From Neoscytalidium dimidiatum (taxonomy: Eukaryota; Ascomycota; Dothideomycetes; Botryosphaeriales; Botryosphaeriaceae): a DNA stretch of 64,000 nt. This document shows, piece after piece, positions 22,715 to 35,289 of the stretch. Position 1 is the first letter of the stretch, and each line of letters opens with the position of its first letter. Where the stretch lies: NCBI GenBank assembly GCA_037367355.1, contig CM074706.1, positions 1,178,001-1,242,000 of the forward strand, read 5' to 3'. The position numbers were made by a program, and so were the translations under genes. Below the pieces are notes generated by a model that was given only the letters and a program-made list of their open reading frames with translations, was not told the DNA's origin and did no database searches.

Positions 22715-24905
22715 ATGGTCGCTTTCAACTTCCTCCTGGCCCTTTTGGGCTTACTCCCGCTCGTTGTGCAGGGCATGTGGACGATGCCTTGCTTCGCTAC
22801 CGTCCTTCGTGAGCGCATCGACCCTATATTCAGCCCCGGTGCTGTCTCCAGCCATCTCAACCGTGTTGTTGGTGGCTCTGGCATCAATTTCACCATGACT
22901 GATCCGAACACGACCGTCCTCGCTGGTTGTTCCTCGTGCTCGGTCGGCTACGACAAGTCCAGCTACTGGGTCCCTCAGCTCTACCACAACTTTCTGGTTG
23001 ATGGTGATAACGATACCCACTTTGTCCTAGCGACCGATGACGATGTGAACATCGTCTACAAGTGAGTCCTCAAAATAGAAAAATGTATATTTCAAGACTT
23101 ACACTGAACTTTCCCAGTCAAGTCCGTTTTGATGCTGATGAGAGCGTCCTTGCGTTTCCTCCCGGTCTCACTATGACAACTGGCAACTCAAACCGCCGCA
23201 ACTTTATCAACGATACCATGTCGAATGCGATTAGTTTCGAGTGTCCGGATCAGGCCAACATCACGGCGTACCACAATCTGCCCTTGAACTGCTCTACCAT
23301 TGTGGCCAAGGTTCACTTCCCCTCTTGCTGGAATGGAAAAGATCTCAACTTTCCCGACCGTTTCTCGCACATGTCGTATCCGGAGGATGGCTACAACTCT
23401 GGGAAGTGTCCCAGCTCTCACCCGGTCCGGCTGGTTTCACTCAGCTATGAATTCGGTTTCAAGGTGCTTGTCTCCGGCCGCAAATGGGCAAACCCACCCT
23501 TAGTCTTCTCCACCGGTGACGCCACGGGCTATGGCCTTTACGGTGGCTTTGTAAGTCCTTCCTTTCCCACCTCTCACTTGATATCAGTGACCTCTACACA
23601 CAGGTGAACGGCTGGACCGAAAGCGTCCTTCAGAAGGCAATTGACAGTTGCAATGACACTTCCAGCGGCAATATTGCGACGACTTGCCACATCTTGAACG
23701 AATGGACTCCGGAGCAGAACAAGGATTGTAGAGTTCCCAGTCGGGTTAGGGAGTCAATTACAGAAGTCGTCCGCCTCCCCGGCTGCAACCCCCTCAACTC
23801 GTCGGCGGCGGGTGCGTATTGTGGTGAAGTTCAGCCTGAAATACTTGATTTCGAGCTCTACTTTCAGGATCTTACCGGGCATGACTGGTACTACGCCGGT
23901 TGTGCTGACCTCGACCCCCTCGGAACAGGCCCCAACGACACTTGGGTCGGTGAGAACAGCAAGATGGCGCCGGAGACTTGCATGAACTACTGCATAGACC
24001 CGCAGAACAAGCCCTCATCGGATGTTCATGACGCGAACTGGTTCAGCATCCAGGGAGACATCTGTCGCTGTGCCGTCAACGGCCCTTCACAGGACGACAC
24101 TCCCCTTGAAGAGTACCTCGGAAACTGCAATCATATTTGTTCCGGCACCACCAAATACCTTTGCGGCGGATCGAACAGCTCGTCGCTCTATAAGCTATGT
24201 CCTAAAGAGGCTCAGTGCAGCAATTACGAATTCAAGCAGCTGACGCACAACCCGAGCTCCATCAATCGCCCCGGCAAGCGTTTCGAGTCTTTCGAGACGA
24301 ACGTTACTGGCAGCACAGAAGGAACCTTCATCCAGGATACCGGCCGTGATGGTGCCGTGCTCGACGTTTACGAGGAGGGTCCACTGACGGCCTCTATGTT
24401 TGTCGGCTACAAGGTCTGCGCGCGCAACTATGTTGACCCCAGCCACCCCTTCGACCACGTCTCGTGTTACGTCTTCCAGGGCTACCGTCCGGAGAACGTT
24501 GCGGCTACATTCATCCAATGGGCGATCAAGGAGTACAATCTCAACGCCTCCAGCACTTTCCTGACGCCGGAAGATACAATCGAGGCGCGTTTAGCGTCGC
24601 AGCTGACGACGCTGCATAACGTGGGACCAACTATGCTTGTGCACGTGTTCATGGCGGTCGTCTCACTCTTCGCATTCGTTTTGATCTCGTCGCTTATCTC
24701 GCTTGCGATGCTGCACTACATTATCAACGAGGTGAACAAGGCCAGCCGGGCTCAGGATAACCATCAACTCGTTAAAAAAATCATGAAGATGGACCCGACC
24801 GCCCGCGACAAGATCTTCGAAAGATATGAGGCTGAGAAGCAGAGGCTGAAGCAGGAGAAGGAGCACAAGTCCCTCTGCACCGCCCCGAAAGACTCTTTGT
24901 GCTGA
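22715..24905 (+). CDS. DUF1996 + WSC domain membrane protein
   Basis: Exons 22715-23061, 23118-23550 and 23604-24905; 693 aa. A signal peptide (MVAFNFLLALLGLLPLVVQG) is followed by a DUF1996 domain (about residues 20-290), recognisable from WVPQLY near 90, the Asn/Cys-rich centre, HFPSCWNGKDL, HMSYPEDG and FSTGDATGYGLYGGF. A Cys-rich WSC-like module (about 370-460) contains WYYAGCADLDP, ETCMNYC, GDICRCAV and TKYLCGG. Near the C-terminus there is one transmembrane helix (FMAVVSLFAFVLISSLISLA) and a charged cytoplasmic tail rich in Lys/Glu that may form a coiled coil. WSC domains bind wall polysaccharide, so a wall-associated plasma-membrane protein is inferred. The pyrimidine-rich leader suggests good expression. 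Confidence 0.9.
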
Positions 24906-26255
24906 ATGGCCTCGCATTTATCCTTACTTCCTTCTTCTCTGATGATGATAACCGCGGTTGATAATCGGATGTGGAAATTGGCGGTGGTATTGGAGCGCGT
25001 ATGGTTTAGATACCCGGCTTAATTTTCGATCCCCTGATAGCGGCCTGTGTGCTCAAAGCAACAGGTCATATAGTTACTCAATTGACTTTTCGTGGCTTCG
25101 AACTTGGTTCTCATCATTGATTGACGGCTTGCTCTATGTCGAATCGTCGGTGGCACTGTTGGATCATGCAGATATTGAGTTTTAGAGGTATGGTGTTGAG
25201 CCTGCTACTGCAGTATCCCGCATGACATATTCAGCGTGAAAGTCACACTCATCACATCCTCTTATATTGTCACAGCAGCAGGGAACATCGCGACCAACCA
25301 TATATCACAGCAAAGCGGTGGACAGGATGGTAGACTCAGTGATGCTCAAAAGCTACCGCTGTAGCACGAAAGGAAGAGACGCGAACACCTAAGGACCGGA
25401 CCGAAGCAAGAGAGCAGCACCACCAGCCGGCCGCTCATCAGCGAAGGAACGGCTCTTTCATGATCGGCAAACGTACCCAATGCCAAGAAAGTGCCTTTGT
25501 ACATGCCAGCAGCCCCGTGACACAGCGTCCCGGATCAACCAAGCGCCACACCCGCCATGGACGTACTCAAAAAAGATCATCAGAGACATTGGACGAGATA
25601 AGCCAGCCAGCCAGGAGGCAGTAGGAACACCCAGGAACGAAACAATCGCACCACATGAAACATCAAAATATGAGAGCTGGGCTACTTACGCAGGAGCTTG
25701 CAAAGGTCCAGTTTCGTTTACATGAGAGCTCCAATGAACGTGATGCACCGCACTTGAATTCCTCCCAGCCTCGAACCTAAACCATGAGTTAAGGCCCTTC
25801 CTCGCTCCGCTTCCCATCAGTCACAATATGAAGACAGAGAGGCATGTACACACACAGACAAATGTAAGGAGATGATTTTGCGCCCGTTTATCTACTTGCT
25901 TACACCGCCCCGCCATCAACCAATAAAAGACACACATCCGAGTTTCGGTTCCAAAAAGTAAAGGAAAAAAGGGCTATCAACATACAACATGGTGCTCAAG
26001 AAAGTGCCGCCCGGAAGCTCCCATGTATTACGTATTCACACCGGGAAACGATTTCGCGCTCGCGCGAGAGTTCGATGTCCCAGCGTCATCATTCGATGTT
26101 CTTCGTTTCAGCACAGTTTGGCTTGCTGCCTATAGTGCGCCTTCGTTGCTTAAGTGTGTCCCACATGCATTCGCTCGATCCCCAACCATCCGTACAGAAT
26201 ATGCTTTGCCGTGCTGCCGGACCAGTGTTCACCGCGCGGGGGAAATGAAAGCAAT
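24906..26255. other. 3' regions of two convergent genes
   Basis: About 1.35 kb between the convergent DUF1996-WSC and V-ATPase c genes. No supported coding sequence on either strand. Confidence 0.5.
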
Positions 26256-27192
26256 TTAGGAGTCGTAGGAGCAGACGACGCCCTGGTCTGCACGGGAGTT
26301 CATGAGCAGGGCAACGATAAGACCATACAGACCTGCAGATATCACGTCAGCAAGGACATTCAGCGCTAGCGTTTTGCGAGGCTCCACATACCCAAGACTT
26401 CAGCGAAAATGAGAATGAGAATCATGCCGACGAACAGCCTGGGCTGCTGAGCGGTACCCCTCACGCCGGCATCACCGACGATACCAATGGCGAAGCCGGC
26501 GGCTAGACCGGCCAGACCGACGGACAGACCAGCGCCGAGTTGGATGAAGTTCGTGAAGAGAGCGCTCTGCTGCTGCAGGCCGTTGGAGATCAGGACGGAC
26601 ACGACCAGGCCGTAGATACCAATGATACCAGCCATAATGACGGGAATAATGTCTGTGCGGGCGCGTCAGCTGGGCGATGATCATCGTAGAAAGGTGCCGC
26701 GGCATCTGGGACGAAGCGAGGCGGGATGCGTCAAGCCGCGGCGATGGCTGAGAAGCGTACTCTTGACGATCAGGTCAGGCCTGAGAACACCCATGGCGGA
26801 GATACCAACACCGGCCTTGGCGGTACCGTAGGCGGCACCGAAGCAGGTGAAGACGATGGCTGACGTGCAGCCCATCGCGCCGAAGAAGGGCTGTCGATGT
26901 TACGTCAGCGATATGGCTTCTGGAATTGCGCGAGCGTGATGGAGAGGGCTGTTTGCCGGGTGGGCGGCCTCGCGGGCGGTGTGCTGGCCGCGTTACGACG
27001 CAGACTTGTGGGAGGACTCACAGCATAAACAGGGCTGCAGGACGCGGGCGTTAGCTTTGGATACATTCATGGAAGGCCGTTGAAGCTCTGGACGAGGGAG
27101 AGATGATGGAGCTGCCAGGATGCGGCAGGCAGCGGCATCTCAAGCTGTCCTGAAGCTGAGCTTGGTGCGACGTACCAGAGATCGGTGGCCAT
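26256..27192 (-). CDS. VMA3: V-type H+-ATPase proteolipid subunit c
   Basis: Exons 27192-27176 (17 nt), 27034-27022 (13 nt), 26890-26761, 26652-26392 and 26332-26256; 165 aa. The two tiny first exons assemble MATDLCPVYA in front of [15 protein letters not shown], which matches the universal N-terminus of this subunit. Four transmembrane helices follow; the fourth carries the proton-carrying Glu ([13 protein letters not shown]). Other landmarks are [19 protein letters not shown] and [11 protein letters not shown]. The protein forms the rotating proteolipid ring of the vacuolar proton pump. All splice phases agree. It shares a short 5' region with divergent SNU13. Residue length is slightly above the usual 160-162. 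Confidence 0.97.
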
Positions 27193-27614
27193 TGCGACGG
27201 TGGTGGGAGCAAAGACTCTGATGGGGATGGAGCTGATAGAGCGGGAGCGGGACAAGCTATGGCGGTGCGGCCAGAGTGGAGATGAGGAAGATGGCTGTGT
27301 GGGAGATGGTGATGATGTCTCGACGGGCGAGGTGCTTCGGTGTGGTTGCAGTTGCTGTCCATGCAGACTTGGGCCGTGTTTTCTTGGCGTCACGTGAAAT
27401 ATGTCGGGGGCCCGAGCTTCCGTTTCGCGCGTCTGCCGGGGCAACTTTTTTTTACGCGCACTCTGCTCTGTGACGCAAATTCACTACCTCCGTTTCTCCA
27501 AACCTTCCTGCCACCGCACATCCAAAAGGGCGATCTCCGGAAAGGAACCCTTTTGTCAGGAATTCTACTCGCTCCAACTCCGCTTTTCAGCGTCGCAAAT
27601 CCTCCACCACCAAC
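27193..27614. promoter_or_regulatory. Bidirectional 5' region, VMA3 / SNU13
   Basis: 422 bp between two divergent start codons. Pyrimidine tracts precede both genes. No specific factor site can be named. Confidence 0.5.
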
Positions 27615-28124
27615 ATGTCTGAGTCCCAAGCCGCCTGGCCTATCGCCGACGCTGCCCTCACCCAGGAAATTCTCGACCTGGTCCAACAGTGCTCGCACTA
27701 CCGGTGAGTGCAAGACATCATCCACGTCAGCAAACGACCGATCTTTCTAATAAATCCTTAGCCAGTTGAAGAAGGGTGCCAACGAGGCTACCAAGACGCT
27801 GAACCGTGGTGTCTCTGAGGTTATCATCCTCGCCGCCGACACCTCCCCCCTGGCCATTCTGCTGCACCTGCCTCTCCTGTGCGAAGACAAGAACGTCCCC
27901 TACGTCTATGTCCCCTCCAAGATGGCTCTTGGCCGTGCTTGCGGTGTCTCGCGTGCTGTGATCGCCGCTTCCATCACCACCAACGAGGTAAGAAATCTTG
28001 AGTCCTAGAGGCTGCGCGCGTACCACTCGAGCATTGTGCTAACACCTGTATTTTCCTGTAGGCTTCCGACCTCATGGGCCAGATCCGTACCCTGAAGGAC
28101 AAGGTCGAAAGACTGATGATCTAA
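27615..28124 (+). CDS. SNU13: U4/U6.U5 snRNP and box C/D snoRNP protein Snu13 (15.5K)
   Basis: Exons 27615-27703, 27762-27987 and 28062-28124; 125 aa, the family size. The single L7Ae-type domain shows [17 protein letters not shown] (the kink-turn RNA-binding segment, formed across intron 1), [36 protein letters not shown] and [12 protein letters not shown]. The protein binds kink-turns in U4 snRNA and box C/D snoRNAs, so it serves both splicing and rRNA methylation in the nucleus/nucleolus. NHP2 and ribosomal L7Ae homologs are excluded by the ADTSP...CEDKNVPY combination and by size. Confidence 0.96.
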
Positions 28125-28503
28125 TTTCTCCAAACGTCACCCTCCACTCGCCAATACTCTGACGAACCTGACTATCATCTGGTGATTGGATGGAGGAAGA
28201 GGCGGATGGAAATATAGTTCATACTCAGGAAATCGGGCGCGATTTGTGTGAGATAAGAATTAAGGAAGGTGCGGGAGGGAGCATATCGCTCCTCCCGCTG
28301 TTCGTAGGGAAGGCATTGGATCCTTAGTTGGAACCCCAATGGAATCAAAATCTATCTTTCCCGTTCGCTTGTGGCTTTCGCCCCCGTTTTGGCATGATTT
28401 ACAGCATTGAACGTTTGTTGATTGGAATTACTAAATGAAATTTCTAGAAGGGCCCTGTGGGCAAGAGAATACGATTCGTCAAATGATGTGCTATTTACCA
28501 TAA
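28125..28503. other. SNU13 3' region
   Basis: About 380 bp with no coding feature; it separates SNU13 from the Argonaute relic. Confidence 0.5.
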
Positions 28504-29735
28504 TCACATTCGTGCGAGCAAAACAGTTCTGAACACCCAAACCCGAATCTCAAGCGCATGCCAATAGTAAAGTAAGTGGAGACGGTGACGACAGGCGGAG
28601 CACCTCACAGAGGGCAGAGTACTAGGAGCAGCCTTGGTGGAACCAACATACGTGCAGCATAGAGCATCTGCGAAGCCTTGCAAACTCTTCACGTAAAAGC
28701 CTATCTTGTCCTTGAGGGCAATGTAGTATGTTGGCCGGGAGGTGCCCTTAATACCGTTGTGGGAAACGAGGAAGAAATCGAACCACGCAGGTGGCGTGAC
28801 GTAGGACTTCACTGTAAAGCCCGCTACGACATTTCCAGGATGCTCGTTCTTTTGCCAGTCCTTTTTCTCGACTTTCTTGCACGTGGCGCCAGAACCGGGG
28901 CAGAAATGGCGCTTCGCTACGACCACAGTCGTGATCCTCGCTGGAATTTTCGGGCACAGCTTATCGCATGCTGCGCATGTGGCAGCGAGTTCAGCCCTCT
29001 TACTCTCCACGTATTGACTTTCGCTGACTCTGTCCCTGTAATAGAGAAGTCTCCCTGAGTAATGCCAGCCATTATTTGCTCCTTAGTCATTGCCCACATA
29101 TCTATTAAATTAATTACCTAAACGGAGGGTTAGTAACAGTCCTAGATAGTTTTATTCCGTAACTCACCTCTTTTGCCATTCTATACCCTATATCTTGATA
29201 TCGCATAGAACCGGCATACTCCCCAAATTCCCCGTCCATTGTTTCCAACAATAGCGGCGATGGAAGGCGTGTCTGTCGAACTTCCGGGGGACGGATGCGT
29301 GACATCCGCACCTGCTATCATGGCTCTTCTCTCTGTAGTTGCGCATGGTGATTCAGGAACGCTAATATGATGACTGATACCGCCACGCTTCAGACTTACT
29401 TTCATACGCATGAAATTAGAATGTATGCCAAATCTTGGTCTGAAAACTGTTTAAAGTTTGCGTAATCACTAGCATTTGCACACACAAGGACCACCAAGTG
29501 TGCTTTATTGTTGAATGCTTTTTTCAAAGTGGTCTTAGACGTGTCAGAGCTTAGAGAGACACTATATATAACTGCTTCATTTCCGAAATCTCTCCTTCCC
29601 AATAGTCTATGGAATGAAACTGGAGCATCGCAGGTCGGCCAGACGTGTACCGCTTTACCACGTCGAAGATATATATCGTTGAGAACCAGCTCACGCCGAA
29701 GCTCCTCTAACGTTTCCCATGCAAACCCGCTGTAG
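28504..29735 (-). pseudogene. Argonaute (Mid/PIWI) relic, frameshifted
   Basis: Pieces of a C-terminal Argonaute lie in order but in different frames. About 29700-29405: KAHLVVLVCA and YANFKQFSDQ (Mid/PIWI start), then a stop. From 29411: MKVSLKRGGISHHI and AGADVTHPSPGS (first catalytic Asp), PSIAAIVG. A one-base shift precedes GEFGEYAGSMRYQ. A normal-looking intron (29168 down to about 29119) follows, and then a second shift before LLYYRDRVSESQYVE (second catalytic Asp). ITTVVVAKRHF and FFLVSHNGIKGTSRPTYY come next. The frame ends soon after LCCTYVGSTKAAPS, before the last catalytic residue region. The N, PAZ and most L2 domains are absent. At least one stop and two frameshifts make it non-functional. 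Confidence 0.85.
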
Positions 29736-29740
29736 TCTTC

Positions 29741-30154
29741 TTATCCCGTTTTCTTCGATTTACGGCCAGCCTGGCAGTTCTCATTTCCATCTCGGGAAAG
29801 CAACCACGTCTTGGAGTCATTCTCCCAAGAATAATAAATGGGCGAATCTTGACTAGGCCAGGAGAGTGGGGGGTAACTCCTCAACGTTCGCTTTGGCTCC
29901 TTCGATTGTGTCTCCTCTTCGGCCTTGTTCCGCCCCGGCTTTCCACGACGAGTAAGATCAATATTCTTTGCACAATCGTCCAGATCATGCTTCTCGATAT
30001 CAGCACCGCAAGGACAGTGCTTCTTCTTGGGTAGCGGCGTTTGCTTCTGCCTTCCTTTCTTTGGCTGCTGTGACGCACCGCCCTGCTGGAAACTAGACTT
30101 GGAGCTGTCTCTACTAGCATCTTGATTCGAGGGAACCACTTCCTTCCCTGCCAT
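29741..30154 (-). pseudogene. Basic, zinc-knuckle-like ORF, possibly retrotransposon gag remnant
   Basis: A 137-codon frame from ATG 30154. It is rich in Lys, Gln and Ser and contains KKHCPCGADIEKHDLDDCAK, a Cys-x-Cys-x6-His-x4-Cys arrangement close to the CCHC knuckle seen in Gag of fungal copia-type elements. No protease, integrase or reverse-transcriptase sequence follows. The frame abuts the Argonaute relic on the same strand, so it may instead be unrelated debris or part of the same broken gene. Low certainty. Confidence 0.3.
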
Positions 30155-30936
30155 GATGCAGTAAGCTAGAATGTAGCATTAGTAGAGCAATCGATCAGAA
30201 GTCGATCGGCTGTCAGGTCAAAGCTTGAGGAAAGGTAAGTTAACACAAGAGAGTCCTGTTGCTTGGATGAGGAACCTAAAGCGTATCGCTCTAGGCTCTT
30301 TTTCCACTTTTCCCAGTGTCTGTTGCCACTTGCACTGTTGAACTGCTGAGGAAGGCGCGTGGCGCGGCCAACGGTGATTGTCATATTAGTCGTCTCGCAA
30401 GCAGGCAAGTAGAAAAGATTTCCCGATAAGCAGCTGATGAGAGTCAGCTATTCTTCATATTAGGAATCAAAAGCCTACACCCTTTCCGAAGCAGTGTGGA
30501 GGGATATCGTAGAGGAGCTGGTTGCAACTGCATAACCATTATTTGGTTCATTTGTGTGTCATCCGTCAGGCGAAGAACGAACTACCACTCAAGATGTAAA
30601 GAAAGGAGAAAAGGTCCAAGAACTGAATCAAGTAATGATTGAGGGGCAGGGACCTCTACTGTTCATGTTAATAGAAGCTGCAGCGCTGATTGCTCGCTCA
30701 TGATCAGCGCGAAACGAGAGAGAACAATGAGCCCGTTAATGAGACAGAACTGAGTGGATTGAAACATTTTCGGAAGCAAGTGGCAGTAGACAGGAGATCT
30801 CCCACTTTTCTCTACCCTTAAAAGATTGCCATACGCCATGCCCTTTTCCATTGCGCCACCGCATGATTGAGCAGAGATCTAAGAGCTTACCTTTAGAAGC
30901 GATACAAATACACTGCGCATGTTCATACGCCTATCC
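30155..30936. other. Intergenic, degenerate
   Basis: About 0.8 kb. A minus-strand frame at 30166-30408 (NRHWEKWKKSLERYALGSS) could continue the gag-like material, but it lacks an ATG start. No supported gene. Confidence 0.4.
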
Positions 30937-32110
30937 TCAATTTCCAGCCTCCTGAAACCTCATGACACCCTCAAAGGCGACAAGAGCCATTGCATTGGCC
31001 GGGAACGCCCTCAGGAAACAAGGAACGAAACCCCTCCAGTATCCCCTCCAGCCCTTCTCCCGGTACACGGCTGTCGCCGCATCCCTCCATCGGGGAAACT
31101 TCCTTTCAGCACCAAGTGGGTCCGTCATGATCCTTTGCTTGACCACATCTGACGGATAGCTTGTGATCCAAAAGACTTGCGCGGACAAACCACCGGCCCA
31201 GAAATTGATAGCAGGTGTGGATAGTGAGGTATACTGGGAAAGCCAGCGCGAGAATATGTCATACGATCCCCACCAGAAGAAGAAGAACGTGCGGAAGAGC
31301 AGGGTAGCACTGAGTCCGTGGTAGAGGCCTGGGATTCCATGGCTGCGGAACTGAAGTCCAAGGTTGTCAGACTGTCATCCATTGCAAACGAGACAGGAAG
31401 AGAATGCTACCAGTTTCATGGCGCAGTCAATGGGACCGCTGTACAGCCGCTTGGCCTTATCGGCCGCATACTGCACCTGCAGCCTTGCTTTGATGTGTTC
31501 AACTGGCGCCGCAATGAAGCTGACCGTCCATCCCGCTCCAATGCCTGCAATTCCGTGACCTAGTGTGGGCAGCTTTTCATACTTGGCGAAGAGGTTCTCG
31601 CGCAGGAGACGGCGGTAGACGGTAAGCGATCCGAGCATCCTATGGCCGTGTCAGACATGTCACGTAAGAGGTGTATGCGCGCGCATGTCTTACAGCGAAT
31701 CCATAGCCATCCATCCTACAAGTGGCGGCGTTGCGCCCTTGTACAGACCGCGCACGCCCTCATTGCGGAGAGTCTGCAGCAAGCAGTCAAGCGGGCCGCG
31801 AAAGTGTGTTGTGTCTGAGGTTTGCAGGCGAACCTTGACAGTGTCGAAGCTTAGGGACCTTATCAGCGCTCGAATATGGGGATGGGTGCCTGAAGCGCTC
31901 ACGGATGGCCGACTGCAGCAATATCAGTAAAACGGCGTCTCAATCAATTGCAGAAGATGTTCGCTTACCACTCAGCTTGGCGATGCCCGAGAAGACGCCT
32001 GCGACGAAGCCCTTGTAGTTGCTTGGAGCGGGCGTCACCTGCGTATGCACCGGCGTAGCAGGCGTTTCGACGCCATGTTTGACGACAGGCGCGCTCCCCG
32101 TGGCGGACAT
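30937..32110 (-). CDS. Mitochondrial carrier family (SLC25) protein
   Basis: Exons 32110-31969, 31912-31903 (10 nt), 31849-31694, 31639-31411 and 31350-30937; 316 aa. The 10-nt exon supplies VGHP, needed to complete the first carrier signature VGHPFDTVKVRLQ. The second repeat has PVEHIKARLQVQ and the third PSDVVKQRIM. Each repeat ends in the usual aromatic/Gly motif (GLYKG, GLYHG, GYWRG). Six transmembrane helices are therefore expected in the inner mitochondrial membrane. The pattern VGHPFDTVKVRLQ and the second-repeat sequence recall carnitine/acylcarnitine and basic amino-acid carriers (CRC1/YMC group), but the substrate is not certain. Divergent from the GT8 gene. Confidence 0.93.
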
Positions 32111-32567
32111 CACCGTTGCTGGAGGGTGCGAAGAATGCAGCAGCTCGGCGGAGAATTTGGGCTGCCCAGACGATGGTGACGTGCGAGGTACCCGTGCATG
32201 CTGCGCATCAGGGCCTCAGGGCCGGGCTTAGCTCGAGGCGTGGGGTTGTTGCGGCCAATTGGGCCGACGATGACGGCGAGAGTGACCGCGCAAGATCGCA
32301 GCGTGCGGCAGTCGGCTGTGATCCCGAGCGCGCGGAGGCACAGAGGGGCCGAGGGCTGCCAGGCGTCCAGCTGCTTGGCGGCGACTGATCAGAGCCCGCG
32401 ACTCAAGGCCCGGCCGCATGCGAGGGGTCCGTCACGACCAGCGCGCCGACCCAGAAACAGCATGTCTCCCGCCGGCGCGCCCGCGTCGCGGAGATCTTAT
32501 CCTGAACCCCTCCGCCCCTGCATTCGGAGGCCGCTCACCACGAATTGATCCAAGACCGCGATCCAAC
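32111..32567. promoter_or_regulatory. Bidirectional 5' region, mitochondrial carrier / GT8
   Basis: 457 bp between two divergent starts; GC-rich. No specific element recognised. Confidence 0.45.
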
Positions 32568-33661
32568 ATGCACTCCGCAGAGGACCAAGCTGCCATCCAG
32601 ACGGTCAACCCCGATCAGACCCGCGTGGTTGACTCCAACAAAGGTGTGTCGCGCTCGGCGGGCCGCCCCATTGGCTGAATGCTAACTGCGCTGCTAGTTT
32701 GGACCGTTCTGATCACCAATACCATCTATCTGCAGGGCCTTTTTACCCTGGACTATTCGCTGAAGCGCGTCAAGTCCAAGTATCCGCTGGTCGTGCTGTA
32801 CACGGATGAATTCCCCGCATACGGCCACCGCGCGCTGGATGCGCGCGGCATCCCCAAGAAGCGCGTCCCCTACCTGATGCCCGAATCGCATAAGGATTAC
32901 AGCAACGACCCGAGGTTCTACGATTGCTGGAGCAAGCTCACTCCCTTCAGCCTCATCGAGTACGACCGTGTGGTGCAGCTCGACGCAGACATGCTGGTGC
33001 TGAAGAACATGGACGAGCTCATGGACCTGGAGCTGGACTCCCCGGAGCTCAAGGGCGAGGGGCAGAGGGTCTTCGCAGCCAGCCACGCATGCGTGTGCAA
33101 CCCGCTGAATAAGTCGCACTACCCCAAGGACTGGTGAGTTACGAAGCAATCGGCGGCGTGCGACTGGGCAGCATGTTCACATGAAACAGGATACCCAGCA
33201 ATTGCGCCTTCACCACGCAGCACTCAGCACCAGATGCTGCGCAGAAGGAGGGCGCTCCGCCAACTGCGGGGCTGGGAATGCCCAATGGCGGCCTCCAGGT
33301 GGTCAACCCCTCAGCGGCTGTCTACGGCATCATCCTGCGCGCGCTGCAGTCGTCGAACACGGAATCGTATGAGTTTGCGGACCAGTCGTTGCTGTCTGAC
33401 GTGTTCGGCGGACGGTGGGTGGCTATCCCATACATCTACAACGCGTTGAAGACGATGCGCTGGAAGGGCGTGCACGACGCCATCTGGCGGGATGACGAGG
33501 TGAAGAACGTGCACTACATCCTGAGTCCCAAGCCGTGGCAGGAGACCAAGGACATGCGGATCAAGCGTAACTTCCAGACGGAGTCAAACGAGTGGTGGTG
33601 GGATATTAACGACGAGCGCATCAGACAGGAGAAGGCGAGCGGCTTGGACGACAAGTGGTGA
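32568..33661 (+). CDS. Glycosyltransferase family 8 (glycogenin-like)
   Basis: Exons 32568-32643, 32698-33133 and 33190-33661; 327 aa. After a short N-terminal extension the fold starts at VWTVLITNTIYLQG, followed by SKYPLVVLYTD, FYDCWSKLTPFSL and YDRVVQLDADMLVLKNMDEL. QLDADM contains the DxD that binds Mn2+/nucleotide-sugar. FNGGL-type acceptor region reads NGGLQVVNPS, followed by FADQSLLSDVFGGRW. No signal peptide or membrane helix is seen, so it is probably cytosolic, like glycogenin or galactinol-synthase-type GT8 enzymes. No self-glucosylation Tyr can be assigned. Both introns have clear branch/acceptor sites and the phases agree. Confidence 0.9.
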
Positions 33662-34476
33662 CGGGCGGGCGGAAGGCGACGGCGGATCTTTGGTACGGCT
33701 ATTTCTCTCGAGTGCAATTCAGCGCATGCGGGCGCGCATCCTCCTATACGTGCAATTCATCGTGAAATTGATCGCCATAGCGCGCGCCTCGCCGGAAACT
33801 TGCAGGTCGCTTGCAGCCGGGGCTCGCAGCGCCTGCGGAGCGCCCGGCTGCGCGTCGACAAGGACCTGGACGGACTCGCGCTCGCCGCGCCACCGTTGGG
33901 TTTGGTGCATATAAGAAGAGCCGCTGTCGTGGTGCCGCTGGGTTGCAAGTGGCAGGCGCAACGGGCGTTGATAGTGGCCGTGCGCGGGAAATAAGGCCTG
34001 CGGCTTTGCAATTCGCGGATCGCAGCTTGGCCTCGAATCCCCTGACTTGACCACAGGCCTAAGCCCTACATCCAGGAACCTGCTCCCATCCCATCACCGG
34101 CCCTCCAGCACCACCGGAAGACGCTTGTCAGAACGCGAAGGAGGCCCCTATCTCGCGGGCCAAAGTAAAGGAGTCGACGAAGTCCTACCTGACTCAATTG
34201 CGCTCCGCACTCTCGCGCCTCCACGCTCATCCTTCACTCCACGACATCAAGCCCCCGACTCGGACACTACCAGCGCGCGTTTCACACAGGCCCGACGCCG
34301 CTCATCTCCCTGCCACTTCCGCCGCTTTCTAAAGCCGGCGTTTCAACCTCTCCCACCACCCCCACGATTACCTGTCCACACTCACGCCGAGTGCCCTCTC
34401 CGCCATCCTCGATCCCTTCCCGTCTTCGTCCTCCAGTAGCTAGCCGCGTCGCAGCGCGACCATCACAACCGGCACC
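33662..34476. other. Intergenic; ARF6 promoter and leader
   Basis: About 0.8 kb. The final 400 bp are strongly C/T-rich on the + strand (CTCCCACCACCCCC type), typical of a fungal housekeeping leader. No gene recognised. Confidence 0.5.
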
Positions 34477-35289
<813 letters not shown>

